Shown piece after piece: positions 15,519-23,404 of a stretch of DNA of 23,588 nucleotides. The stretch's first letter is position 1; each line of letters opens with the position of its first letter. Made by a program: the position numbers and the translations under genes. Source of the stretch: CAYLMG01 sp964464635 (GTDB lineage: Bacteria > Planctomycetota > Phycisphaerae > Sedimentisphaerales > Anaerobacaceae); assembly GCA_964464635.1 (NCBI GenBank), contig CAYXGT010000044.1, positions 1-23,588 on the forward strand, read 5' to 3'. The notes beneath the pieces are model-generated. The model was not told the DNA's origin. It worked only from the letters and a program-made list of their open reading frames with translations, and searched no databases.

Positions 15519-16934
15519 TTATTCCTTCTGCCAGAGCCAGTTATCGGTAAAAAGGTGAAGGTCGGCAGAATCGATTATCCCGTTACTGCTCAAATCCTCA
15601 ATATAATTACCTTCAACCATCCATTTGTCTGCAAGTAAGGCGAAATCTTTGAAATTGACTGTCCAGTTAATATCAAAGTCGGCTGGATTACCGTTTTTGC
15701 TTGCTTTATCCGTCCCGCCGTATGCACCCATGTTGATACGTTTGCCGTTTGGCCAAAGCTCGCCGCTCCAATCTGAATTTGGGTCGCCGGCGTCAATACA
15801 CAGACTTGTATTTGAATCTGTTACCCAGCCTTGGCTGTTTGGGTCCCATCTGCCGTATTCACTTTGCAGGTGCAGGTCCCACAGATTTGGGTCGCCGTTA
15901 GGGTCGAGCGCTGCAAAGCAGGGGTCGGTATTTATGTTGCCGCTGCCCCATACCAATTGCCCGCACGGATCGTTAACATCTATCTTCCCGCCCTGGACAT
16001 TACAATAAGAAACAAGTGCATTGCCGTCCTCCAGCAGAGCGAGCTGTGGGCCTCCATAGTCTGTTGTATTCGCCCAGAGAATGCTGTTTTCAATGACCGC
16101 GCTGCCTTGAGACCAGCAATATACGCCACCACCAGCATAGCCGGCTGAGTTTGCAACAAGTGTGCAATTAACCACGGAGGACAGGCCGGGGGAGTAACAG
16201 TTTATGCCGCCACCTAAGGGTGCGTTATTGTCGATGATGAGGCAATTGATAATATTGGAATCGCTTAGGCCATTATCGATACCGCCGCCTTCAAAGCCGG
16301 CGGTATTACCGCTTATGATGCAGCCTGTTATAAGAGGAGTTGAAAAGCTGCAGCCTATGCCGCCGCCGTAATAATCTGAAACATTACCTGTTATCTTACA
16401 ATTGATAATTATCGCGTTGCTGTAGTGGCAGGCAATCCCACCGCCGGAGTCGTTGGCGTGTCCATTCTGAATAATACAATTGCGTATCGTAGGGCTGCTG
16501 CTGTAGCAATAAATGCCTGCACCATTGGAGCTGATTATGCTATCGCTGTTTCTGATAGTCAGGCCTGAAATAATGCAGTCTGCATTTTCGTTACTGTGGA
16601 GATAGAAACCACGTCCATTATGGTTTGGGTCAATGATTGTATTTGCTATAATGCCTGCGTCGTCCGGATCGGTGCTTCGAATGGTAATCGATTTGCCGTG
16701 TGGGTCGAGGTTGTAATTGCCTTCTCCTGTATAGATGCCAGGCCGGATTTCAATGACATCGCTGTCCTGAGCAATATCGATTGCATCTTTGATTCTGAGG
16801 AAAGGCTCTTCGAATGTGCCGCTGCCGGGGTCGTTGGGGCCGTTAACATCCACATAGAAGATATTTGTTGCATTGGAAGCAGAAACAAGGAAAAAAACAA
16901 GCGATATGGTTAATAAAATCCTTGTCTTATTCAC
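15519..16934 (-). CDS. Secreted right-handed parallel beta-helix (PbH1) protein with dockerin-like C-terminus
   Basis: A 471-residue protein with signal peptide (MNKTRILLTISLVFFLVSAS, then NA) and a domain opening IFYVDVNGPNDPGSGTFEEP, typical of pectate-lyase-fold 'choice of rungs' proteins. PbH1 repeats follow (~115-315), each with G-rich turns and N/C ladders (GAGIYCYSSSPTIRNCIIQN; GGGIACHYSN; GGGIGCSFSTP; GGGINCYSPG). Residues ~416-468 carry a duplicated ~22-residue segment (ADFDINWTVNFKDFALLADK; EDLSSNGIIDSADLHLFTDN), resembling a degenerate dockerin/EF-hand pair common in Planctomycetota. No catalytic residues of pectate lyases can be assigned, so the role (polysaccharide lyase, epimerase or surface adhesin) is open. 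It starts at GTG, with AAGGAG five bases upstream. Probably the last gene of a unit with the membrane protein (54-base gap) and the Wza-like gene. Confidence 0.85.
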   Translation of the reverse strand: MNKTRILLTISLVFFLVSASNATNIFYVDVNGPNDPGSGTFEEPFLRIKDAIDIAQDSDVIEIRPGIYTGEGNYNLDPHGKSITIRSTDPDDAGIIANTIIDPNHNGRGFYLHSNENADCIISGLTIRNSDSIISSNGAGIYCYSSSPTIRNCIIQNGHANDSGGGIACHYSNAIIINCKITGNVSDYYGGGIGCSFSTPLITGCIISGNTAGFEGGGIDNGLSDSNIINCLIIDNNAPLGGGINCYSPGLSSVVNCTLVANSAGYAGGGVYCWSQGSAVIENSILWANTTDYGGPQLALLEDGNALVSYCNVQGGKIDVNDPCGQLVWGSGNINTDPCFAALDPNGDPNLWDLHLQSEYGRWDPNSQGWVTDSNTSLCIDAGDPNSDWSGELWPNGKRINMGAYGGTDKASKNGNPADFDINWTVNFKDFALLADKWMVEGNYIEDLSSNGIIDSADLHLFTDNWLWQKE

Positions 16935-16988
16935 ACTCGCTCCTTATGTAAAAATCTCGAGTCTCGTTTTCGTACAATTATTTATTTT

Positions 16989-17798
16989 TTAACAAGGGGA
17001 TGGATTTCGCCAGTTTCCAATCCCGTCCCACCAGGTTGAGACGTAATCAACGACCATTGAGTCTTTATACTTTTTTCTGCATATTTCCATTGTCATATCT
17101 CGAAGCTGCTGCATGCAGCTCAAGCCGCCTATCTGCCAGGCCTTAACGCCCATCACAGCCGCTTTTTTCCCCGCACTTTCAAAATCCTTCGCCTTTACCA
17201 TCAGCAGTTCTGCAAGTTTTTCTGCCAGGGGGGCCAGCATTTCCTGCTGGTAGCGAAGGTTCGACTTTTCTTTTGCGAGCACTTCAACCAGCAGGCGTTC
17301 CCGTTCTTGCTGTCTTTTTTCTTTCTCTGCTCTGGCTTGCGCCAGGCGTTTGGCTCGGTGCTTTAGGCCTGCGGGTGTGAGAATTTCAATACAGCCTGCT
17401 ATAGGGTCAATAATCACCCATACCAGAAACGCCGTTCCCAGGCTTGCAATTGAGATTTCCAAAAGAAATTCAGATGTTGTTGTATTTATTCCGCCTGTGC
17501 AACCTGCTATACCGCCTAAGAATGGGGCTGCTATATAAAAAAAAGCATAGTAATCACTGGTGGTTAGAGGATGTTCTACCTCAATTTTTTGGGACCTGGC
17601 AAATACTCTATAGAGTGCAAAGAAATATAAACTAACAAGCAGGGAAATAAGAAAGGCTGAGTAGCCTGATAGCGAGAATATCACCCACCAGCCAACACCT
17701 GCGCGCCTGAGCGTTAAGGCCATAATATACAGAAGACATAAAACCAGCCATATCAGGCCGGCCAGGTGAACTAATTTTATTAGCCTGTGCTTGAGCAT
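16989..17798 (-). CDS. Multi-pass membrane protein with cytosolic coiled-coil, unknown function
   Basis: A 269-residue protein of no family I recognise. It has about four transmembrane segments (~10-30, 37-63, 84-104, 114-136), then a highly charged region ~145-185 (KRLAQARAEKEKRQQERERL) that should be a coiled coil, and a C-terminal part rich in Lys/Met/Trp ending WWDGIGNWRNPSPC. It lies 60 bases downstream of the polysaccharide-export lipoprotein and 54 bases upstream of the beta-helix protein on the same strand. A role in envelope export or assembly is plausible from position only. The ATG at 17798 has GCAGGT six bases upstream. A 7-base intercistronic hairpin lies just before it. Confidence 0.7.
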   Translation of the reverse strand: MLKHRLIKLVHLAGLIWLVLCLLYIMALTLRRAGVGWWVIFSLSGYSAFLISLLVSLYFFALYRVFARSQKIEVEHPLTTSDYYAFFYIAAPFLGGIAGCTGGINTTTSEFLLEISIASLGTAFLVWVIIDPIAGCIEILTPAGLKHRAKRLAQARAEKEKRQQERERLLVEVLAKEKSNLRYQQEMLAPLAEKLAELLMVKAKDFESAGKKAAVMGVKAWQIGGLSCMQQLRDMTMEICRKKYKDSMVVDYVSTWWDGIGNWRNPSPC

Positions 17799-17827
17799 AG
17801 CGACCTGCTCGCTTTCAATACCTCATC

Positions 17828-17847
17828 TGCCGGTGTTGTGACCGGCA
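17828..17847 (-). other. Intercistronic hairpin between export lipoprotein and membrane protein genes
   Basis: Perfect seven-base stem TGCCGGT / ACCGGCA with a six-base loop and no T tract. It sits 11 bases after the stop of the Wza-like gene and upstream of the next ribosome-binding site, so it may set relative expression of the two genes. Confidence 0.5.
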
Positions 17848-17858
17848 ATGATAAATAT

Positions 17859-18614
17859 TTAGTATCCGCCTCCAGCGCCGCCACCGCCCATATCTACTCG
17901 CTGTACGATATAAGCAGTTGAAAAAACCCGACCAATCGGCCGGACGAACTCCTCGATTTTCAGTGCTATAGCCGCAAGCACTGTTGGTGGTACATATATT
18001 ATGTCCCCTTCTTGTAACAACACGTTCTTGCTGGCATCACCACGGACAAACATTCGTTCGAAGCTGACTTCGAAAATCTTCGGCTTGATATTCTTATCCG
18101 CGGACGGTCGTATCACCTGAATGCGGTTCTTCCACGCTAAAACTGTTGGATTTGCAGCCGCGAGTGCGCTTAAGACCGTGTCCCGCCCCGTATAGTATTT
18201 AGGTCCGGGGTAAGTAACTTCGCCAATTACATAGTAGAATTGGCTTCGGTAAGCCACGACGCGCACATCGATAGGCTCATTACCGGCAAGCGTGTAAAGC
18301 TTCAGGGCCTTCTGTTTGAGTATGTGAGCCACCTCTCCTATACTTTTTCCTGCAGCATCTATCTCGCCCAAACCTTCAAAACTTATTTTTCCGTCCGGGC
18401 GAATCCTTTGACGCTGCAAATCGAGTTCCGGTACCCTCAAACAATGTATTTCGACTTCATCCGGCGGCTGTAGTATGTATGTATGCGAAGTCACAGCAGC
18501 AAGTTCCGGCTTAGTGAATGCCGCGATATCTGCCGGATTGGAGGAAAAACAACCGGACAATATGAACAGAAGTAACACAAAATTCACTTTTAGCAAAATT
18601 TCCTTCATATTCAT
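17859..18614 (-). CDS. Polysaccharide export lipoprotein (Wza-like, Poly_export + SLBB)
   Basis: Outer-membrane-type polysaccharide export protein, partner of the tyrosine autokinase at 2993. It has a signal peptide with lipobox LSGC (Cys22), the Poly_export domain ~46-125 (YILQPPDEVEIHCLRVPELD; RIRPDGKISFEGLGEI), then an SLBB domain ~126-210 (YYVIGEVTYPGPKYYTGRDT; LLQEGDIIYVPP). It ends with a C-terminal amphipathic stretch and a GGGGAGGGY tail. At 251 residues it is shorter than enteric Wza (about 380) and matches the short PEP-CTERM-locus export proteins with one SLBB. A TTG at 18623 is in frame, but ATG 18614 is preferred: GAGAGGGG ends nine bases upstream. It sits on the strand opposite the EPS operon, 6 kb from it, behind its own strong promoter. 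Confidence 0.9.
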   Translation of the reverse strand: MNMKEILLKVNFVLLLFILSGCFSSNPADIAAFTKPELAAVTSHTYILQPPDEVEIHCLRVPELDLQRQRIRPDGKISFEGLGEIDAAGKSIGEVAHILKQKALKLYTLAGNEPIDVRVVAYRSQFYYVIGEVTYPGPKYYTGRDTVLSALAAANPTVLAWKNRIQVIRPSADKNIKPKIFEVSFERMFVRGDASKNVLLQEGDIIYVPPTVLAAIALKIEEFVRPIGRVFSTAYIVQRVDMGGGGAGGGY

Positions 18615-18696
18615 TCTTTTCAACCCCTCTCTAATTTTAGTAAATACATGTTATCCGCCTTAGCCTTCTCTTTCGTAGATTAAAGGCAGACTATTA

Positions 18697-18726
18697 ATGA
18701 TACCTTATTTTTACCCTTTTTGTCAA
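18697..18726 (-). promoter_or_regulatory. Sigma70-type promoter of the export lipoprotein gene
   Basis: On the - strand, TTGACA (consensus; complement of 18721-18726), 18-base A-rich spacer, TATCAT (complement of 18697-18702). The expected start of transcription is near 18690, giving a leader of about 75 bases before ATG 18614. Confidence 0.65.
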
Positions 18727-18984
18727 TCTTTTTCTTCCGTAAAGTAACCCTGTTTTGATGCGTGTAATAAAAAAGCCTGCTTAGTACTTATAAAATACGG
18801 TTTTTAGGCAATAATTCGGAGCAGGAACAAAGGGGCGATAAAAGTGCTGTAAAGAAATTTTCTTACCTGAAAGCAAGAAATCCGAAAGATAAAGGCCGGT
18901 CTCGTAAACAAACAGCCGGGCGTGATTATTGTAGAGCCGGTGGCATCTGAAGTCATTAGCTCCTGTTTTTATTTGAGATGTTTG
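18727..18984. other. Intergenic region between the GH43 and export lipoprotein genes
   Basis: No gene is supported. A - strand 50-codon frame (18804-18956) has AGGAG only three bases from its ATG and no recognisable features; a + strand frame of similar length has no start codon. A run of A at ~18769-18774 next to GCCT, with AGGC at 18806-18809, could give a weak - strand terminator for the GH43 gene (4-base stem, long loop). Confidence 0.4.
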
Positions 18985-20043
18985 CTAAGGCAGCTCTGCT
19001 ACCTTCGGCCAGCCGTTCTCCCAGGCGATGGTTGATATCTTCAGTTCCGAACGTCCGGTCTGGCCATGGTAAGCGTGGAAGACAAGATAATCTCCATTTG
19101 TATCCTGCACAACAGCACAATGTCCCGGACCAACCCACTGGCCGCCTTCGCTGGCTGCCAACAGTTCTGTCCCGCCGCCTTCGGTCATAGCTGTGCCTTC
19201 TTTGTCAACATAGGGGCCGGTAACATTCCTGGAGCGGCCCACCATAATCTTGTATGTGCTCCTCGCACCACGGCAGCAGAAATCAAATGATACAAACAGA
19301 TACCAATAATCTTTATGCTTAACTATGAACGGTGCCTCAATCGCCCCCTCGACCGGCGGGGTTTGATGAGAGCTTCCCCGCGGACGGGCTGCAAGATTGT
19401 AGATGGTCGTATCTTTATCGGAAAACTTTCCTGTCTTTGGGTCGATACGATGCATCATAATCCCACCCCAGAAGCTGCCCCAGCAAAGCCACGCCTTGTC
19501 TTTGTCTTCCAGTACGAGATTGCCGTCAATCGCATTCCAATCGTCCCTGCCTTCGGTCGAACGCACAACCCTACCCTGGTCTTCCCACTTGTAATCCGGG
19601 CTGTTGGCGTCTAAAGTTTTATTTGTGACCAGGCCTATGACAGAGCTATTCTTGCCGAAGGTTGAAACCGAGTAGTATATATGGTACCTGCCGTTAAAAA
19701 ACGAGATATCCGGTGCCCACGCCCCTCGTGCCCCTGGAATTTCCTGTGTGGTCCATTCCGGCAGCCTGTCGAGCACACTTCCGCAGCGTTGCCAGTTATG
19801 CAAGTCCTTCGAGCAGCGTATCGGTATAATCCCGCTTCGCCTCCCGCCGCCAGTGCAAAAGACATAAAAAGTATCATCCTGTCGTATCATAACAGGGTCG
19901 TGGACTCGTAAATCTCCCTCAAGCTCAAGCATCTTGGGAACTTGTTGAGTGGGTGAATTTGCTGTTGCACAACATCCAGTCATTAGTACGCTGCAAATTA
20001 TGATAACTATACCTGCAAGACATTTTTGCTTATCTCTTTTCAT
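18985..20043 (-). CDS. GH43 lipoprotein, probable endo-1,5-alpha-L-arabinanase / arabinosidase
   Basis: A five-bladed beta-propeller glycoside hydrolase of family 43 that should cleave alpha-1,5-linked arabinan. Signal peptide with lipobox-like MTGC (Cys24), so probably lipid-anchored. The expected GH43 triad is visible: catalytic base Asp49 in RVHDPVMI, pKa-modulating Asp173 in WNAIDGN, and catalytic acid Glu236 in GAIEAPFI. Supporting segments are GAWAPDISFFNGRYHIYYSV and WVGPGHCAVVQDTNGDYLVF, the latter with the His that lies near the active-site ion in arabinanases. At 352 residues it is a single-domain full-length enzyme. AGGGA precedes the ATG by seven bases. It lies 52 bases downstream of the GH51 gene, so GH51-GH43 form a likely two-gene operon for complete arabinan breakdown. 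Confidence 0.9.
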   Translation of the reverse strand: MKRDKQKCLAGIVIIICSVLMTGCCATANSPTQQVPKMLELEGDLRVHDPVMIRQDDTFYVFCTGGGRRSGIIPIRCSKDLHNWQRCGSVLDRLPEWTTQEIPGARGAWAPDISFFNGRYHIYYSVSTFGKNSSVIGLVTNKTLDANSPDYKWEDQGRVVRSTEGRDDWNAIDGNLVLEDKDKAWLCWGSFWGGIMMHRIDPKTGKFSDKDTTIYNLAARPRGSSHQTPPVEGAIEAPFIVKHKDYWYLFVSFDFCCRGARSTYKIMVGRSRNVTGPYVDKEGTAMTEGGGTELLAASEGGQWVGPGHCAVVQDTNGDYLVFHAYHGQTGRSELKISTIAWENGWPKVAELP

Positions 20044-20095
20044 AATGCCATCCCTAAATCCAGATTGCCAAAAATACCACCAGCTTTTTGAGTTA

Positions 20096-22105
20096 TTATT
20101 TCAACGGTACACGAAGAACCGTCAAAGAGTATGACTTAAATCCATAACTAAGGCTCGAGCCGGTTATCGGCAGGGCCGATTCAACAGGATACACCTTTTT
20201 TGGGTTCTCTAATGAATTCTCATCAGTCAGCTTATCCGAACTTAACACTATCGCCTTGGCTTTAGAGCCGAGCGGGCCGATGCCTTGCAGTTCAAGCTTT
20301 GTCTTAATTGTCTCAGCAGTGATATTGACCGCCTTAACAATTACATAACCTTCTTTCTCATCGAGAGAGGAGCTGACATACAGGGACTTTTTTTGGCCCT
20401 CCATCGCAGGCAAATCGTTTAGCTGTACTGAGAGCACTTTATCTCCACGATTCAGGCTGAACATTTGCTGTACATAGTAATTCGGCGTACCATACACACG
20501 CAGATTGTCGAACCAGATTAAATCCGGCGTCCATTGCCAACCGTCAGCATTGCCGAAAAGCGGTGCATAACAGCTCATCACGACCAAGTCGGCGTTGCGT
20601 TCCAGACCTGTCATAAACGCCGCCTCTGCCAGTGCGCAGTGCAGGTTGTTGCGATTATCAGGACTTGCCACACCTACGCTCTGTGCCGCGTATTCGCCGA
20701 CGAACACCTTCGGCCCATTGCGTTCATAATTGTCGTAGTGGTCCGAGCTTTCCAGAAACCAGTCCGGGCCGCGATAAAAATGTTCATCAATAATTTCAGC
20801 ATTGAGCTTACGCAATTCAGAGTGCAGGTACTCGACCTCAGCCGGGCCGTTGGGGAAAATCTCCGGGTCGGAACCGGTGGCAGCTATCAATGTAATGTCG
20901 GGATATTTTTCCTTAATGGCCCTGACAAACACTTTATACCGTTCAATATATTGCGGCCCCCATTGCTCATTGCCGATACCGAGCATCTTCATACCGAACG
21001 GTTCCGGATGGCCCATCTCGGCACGCTTCCTGCCCCATTTGGAAGTAGCCGGACCATTGGCGAATTCAATCAGGTCCAGCGCATCCTGCACGTAAGGCCC
21101 AAGCTCATCCATCGGCACTAATTGGGCGGTATTGAACTGACAGGCCATTCCGCAGTTGATAATAGGCATAGGCTCAGCCCCGATTTGCTCGGCAAGCAGA
21201 AAATACTCATAGAAGCCCAGTCCGAAAGACTGGAAATAATCCGGTGTATAACGGTGGTCGAATTCATTATTCCAGCGGCATATAATCGTTTTGCGCCGGT
21301 TGATATCGCCGATAGTGTTTTTCCATTGATAGCGGTTGTCCAGGTCACGACCCTCGACGATACATCCTCCGGGGAAACGGAAAAATCCCGGTTTCAAATC
21401 TGCCAGCATCTGAACCAAATCTTTGCGTAGGCCGGGCACAGGATAACCTTCGAACGACAGTGCGGAATCTGCCGGAAACAGCGACACCATATCAACATCC
21501 AATAAACCGCGGCATGTCACTAATAGGTTCAATTTTGCCTTCGCATCCGTGTCCATTGCCACCATACTGCAGATGTACTTCTGCCAATCCCCGCTAACAC
21601 CATCAAAGCGGGCCTCGGCTATTTTGCGACCGTCCGAAGTGACTACCTCCACCTTGAATGACATTGGTCCTATTGGACTGCGTGCGTAAACTGAAAACCA
21701 ATACTTTTCTCCTTTGCGTATGCCCATTCCGCGAAAGCCTTCATTGGTTACTCCGAATCCCTCTCCCGGATTTCCTGCCTCGATGCGAAGATAGTGCGGA
21801 TTGTCTTCTTTAAAGGGATTTACATCTCGAATTGATATAACGCCCCTGGCGTCTCTTTTGGTGATTTTACTCCAGCCCATCATCCCGTCGGTAAATTCGA
21901 ATGAGCGGTTTTTCACCAGTTCAGCATACAGGCCTCCGTCTCCGCCGAAGTTAATATCTTCTAAAAATATTCCCCACATAGCGGGACTTATAATTGCCTT
22001 GGGCTTGGAACCGTCAACGATGATACGGGGCTCGGCGCAAGCCTGAATTGTTAAAGTCAGAATTATGCCGTACAAAATACAGAGGATACATCTGTTCTTT
22101 TTCAT
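20096..22105 (-). CDS. GH51 alpha-L-arabinofuranosidase, secreted
   Basis: Removes terminal alpha-L-arabinofuranosyl residues from arabinan or arabinoxylan. It has a signal peptide (~1-24, ending IQACA before EP; a weak lipobox is possible). The N-terminal part opens ISPAMWGIFLEDINFGGDGG and contains a CBM-like beta-sandwich (~75-210). The (beta/alpha)8 barrel holds FRFPGGCIVEG, acid/base Glu380 in GIGNEQWG, and nucleophile Glu471 in VFVGEYAAQS. A C-terminal beta domain (~550-669) follows. At 669 residues it is close to the 'long' GH51 form with an extra N-terminal domain. AAGGAG sits eight bases before the ATG and a TATAAT box lies about 50 bases upstream on the same strand. It is transcribed away from the second GH43-like gene. 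Confidence 0.93.
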   Translation of the reverse strand: MKKNRCILCILYGIILTLTIQACAEPRIIVDGSKPKAIISPAMWGIFLEDINFGGDGGLYAELVKNRSFEFTDGMMGWSKITKRDARGVISIRDVNPFKEDNPHYLRIEAGNPGEGFGVTNEGFRGMGIRKGEKYWFSVYARSPIGPMSFKVEVVTSDGRKIAEARFDGVSGDWQKYICSMVAMDTDAKAKLNLLVTCRGLLDVDMVSLFPADSALSFEGYPVPGLRKDLVQMLADLKPGFFRFPGGCIVEGRDLDNRYQWKNTIGDINRRKTIICRWNNEFDHRYTPDYFQSFGLGFYEYFLLAEQIGAEPMPIINCGMACQFNTAQLVPMDELGPYVQDALDLIEFANGPATSKWGRKRAEMGHPEPFGMKMLGIGNEQWGPQYIERYKVFVRAIKEKYPDITLIAATGSDPEIFPNGPAEVEYLHSELRKLNAEIIDEHFYRGPDWFLESSDHYDNYERNGPKVFVGEYAAQSVGVASPDNRNNLHCALAEAAFMTGLERNADLVVMSCYAPLFGNADGWQWTPDLIWFDNLRVYGTPNYYVQQMFSLNRGDKVLSVQLNDLPAMEGQKKSLYVSSSLDEKEGYVIVKAVNITAETIKTKLELQGIGPLGSKAKAIVLSSDKLTDENSLENPKKVYPVESALPITGSSLSYGFKSYSLTVLRVPLK

Positions 22106-22153
22106 AATATATTCTCCTTTTAATCAAGCGTATGTTCTGAAAAACGAAACAAT

Positions 22154-22159
22154 ATTATA
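22154..22159 (-). promoter_or_regulatory. Candidate -10 element (TATAAT) for the GH51-GH43 operon
   Basis: Consensus TATAAT on the - strand, about 49 bases upstream of the GH51 ATG. No good -35 hexamer is seen at 16-18 bases, which suggests an activator-dependent promoter or a chance match. Confidence 0.35.
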
Positions 22160-22267
22160 CCTTTAATAACACTTCGCAGTTAGTGGTTTTTTGTGATTGT
22201 AATAATTTTAAAGTTTATGTAAGCTACACTTAAGGTTCTATATTGCTCCAAATCCGCGTCATTTTTC

Positions 22268-22302
22268 TTGACAGATAAAGAAATTTACTTAGAATTAATT
22301 CT
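22268..22302 (+). promoter_or_regulatory. Sigma70-type promoter with overlapping palindrome, upstream of the GH43-like gene
   Basis: TTGACA (22268-22273), 16-base spacer, TAGAAT (22290-22295). A perfect 12-base palindrome AGAATTAATTCT (22291-22302) overlaps the -10 and presumed start site and could be an operator. This places transcription start near 22302 and argues that translation starts after it. Confidence 0.5.
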
Positions 22303-22375
22303 TAGTGGCCTGTTTCGTTCTCACAAAAACAAGTTCAAAATTATGGATACCGATATGATTTCCCCGATAAACAAA

Positions 22376-23362
22376 ATGGTTATACAGAATAGGAGTATAT
22401 GGCGTTGTGTTTGTGTCCAAATTATCTTTGTATTGTGTTTGTTCCTGTCGTGTGTTTCTGCTCAAAAAGAACAAAATCAGGAAACAGCTTACTTGTTCAG
22501 TTATTTCAAGGACAATGGAGAAGATGGTTTGCATCTGGCATATAGTCGGGACGGCCTGAAGTGGACGGCCTTAAAAAAGGATGAATCTTTTCTAAGACCG
22601 GCCGTCGGCGGTAAACTTATGCGAGACCCAAGCATCTGCCGCGGACCCGACGGTATGTTTCATATGGTCTGGACCACAGGATGGTGGGACAATGGCATCG
22701 GGATTGCTCACTCAAAAGATTTGGCGAATTTTTCCGAACAGACCTTTGTTCCTGTGATGGCAGAGGAGCCTGACGCAAAAAACTGCTGGGCTCCCGAAAT
22801 CTTTTATGATGAGCAGTCGAAAAAGTATCTTATCTTCTGGGCGACAACAATTCCAGGCCGATTCCCACTAACAGAAGCATCAGGTGATAATAATCATCGC
22901 ATATATTTTGTGACTACCAGCGATTTTGAGCAATACACTAAAACGCAGCTTTTTTACGAGCCGGGCTTCAATGTCATTGATTCTTTTATCGCCGAAGACG
23001 GTGACCGTTTTGTAATGTTCTGCAAAGATGAAACAAAACTGCCCGTCGCTCAAAAAAATATACGCGCCTCTTTCAGTGACAAAGCAAATGGCCCTTATGG
23101 ACAGGTTTCGAAGCCGATTACAGGTGACTACTGGGCCGAAGGTCCGTCTGTTGTCAAAATCAAAGACCAATGGATTGTCTATTTCGATAAATATAGACTG
23201 CATAAATATGGTGCGGTAATGTCACGGGACCTGGAGAACTGGGAAGACATATCAGACAAAGTACAATTTCCCGAGGGGGCTCGGCACGGAACCGTTTTCG
23301 AAGTTGATAAAAGAATTGTTGATAATCTGATTGAAAATTCAGAAACAGAACAAGGTAATTAA
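22376..23362 (+). CDS. GH43-like beta-propeller glycoside hydrolase, exported
   Basis: A 328-residue enzyme of the GH43 (clan GH-F) fold, probably acting on arabino- or xylo-oligosaccharides. Candidate catalytic residues are base Asp84 in LMRDPSICRG, modulator Asp202 in NVIDSFIA, and acid Glu255 in WAEGPSVV. Propeller blade segments include GIGIAHSKDLANFSEQ, CWAPEIFYDEQSKKYLIFWA and YGAVMSRDLENWEDIS. The N-terminus from ATG 22376 (MVIQNRSIWRCVCVQIIFVL) followed by CLFLSCVSA is a signal peptide. The frame is open from 22268, but that region holds a promoter, so an internal start is chosen; ATG 22343 and 22355 are alternatives and none has a clear ribosome-binding site. A GH51 gene follows after 42 bases, mirroring the leftward pair. 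Exact substrate is unknown. Confidence 0.85.
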   Translation: MVIQNRSIWRCVCVQIIFVLCLFLSCVSAQKEQNQETAYLFSYFKDNGEDGLHLAYSRDGLKWTALKKDESFLRPAVGGKLMRDPSICRGPDGMFHMVWTTGWWDNGIGIAHSKDLANFSEQTFVPVMAEEPDAKNCWAPEIFYDEQSKKYLIFWATTIPGRFPLTEASGDNNHRIYFVTTSDFEQYTKTQLFYEPGFNVIDSFIAEDGDRFVMFCKDETKLPVAQKNIRASFSDKANGPYGQVSKPITGDYWAEGPSVVKIKDQWIVYFDKYRLHKYGAVMSRDLENWEDISDKVQFPEGARHGTVFEVDKRIVDNLIENSETEQGN

Positions 23363-23404
23363 ATCGGGAAGTTAAAAACTCAATTTTATTCGAAAGGGTA
23401 AAAA

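Noticed and set aside
15625..16148. Long + strand open frames opposite the beta-helix gene
   Set aside because: They are antisense shadows of the repeat-rich beta-helix gene, which has a signal peptide, ribosome-binding site and recognisable repeats on the - strand.
18804..18956. 50-codon - strand frame downstream of the GH43 gene
   Set aside because: Shine-Dalgarno-like AGGAG is only three bases from the ATG, there is no recognisable motif, and a + strand frame of equal length exists over the same bases.
20534..21121. 195-codon + strand frame opposite the GH51 gene
   Set aside because: It is antisense to the conserved GH51 barrel with both catalytic glutamates; no start signal or family features.
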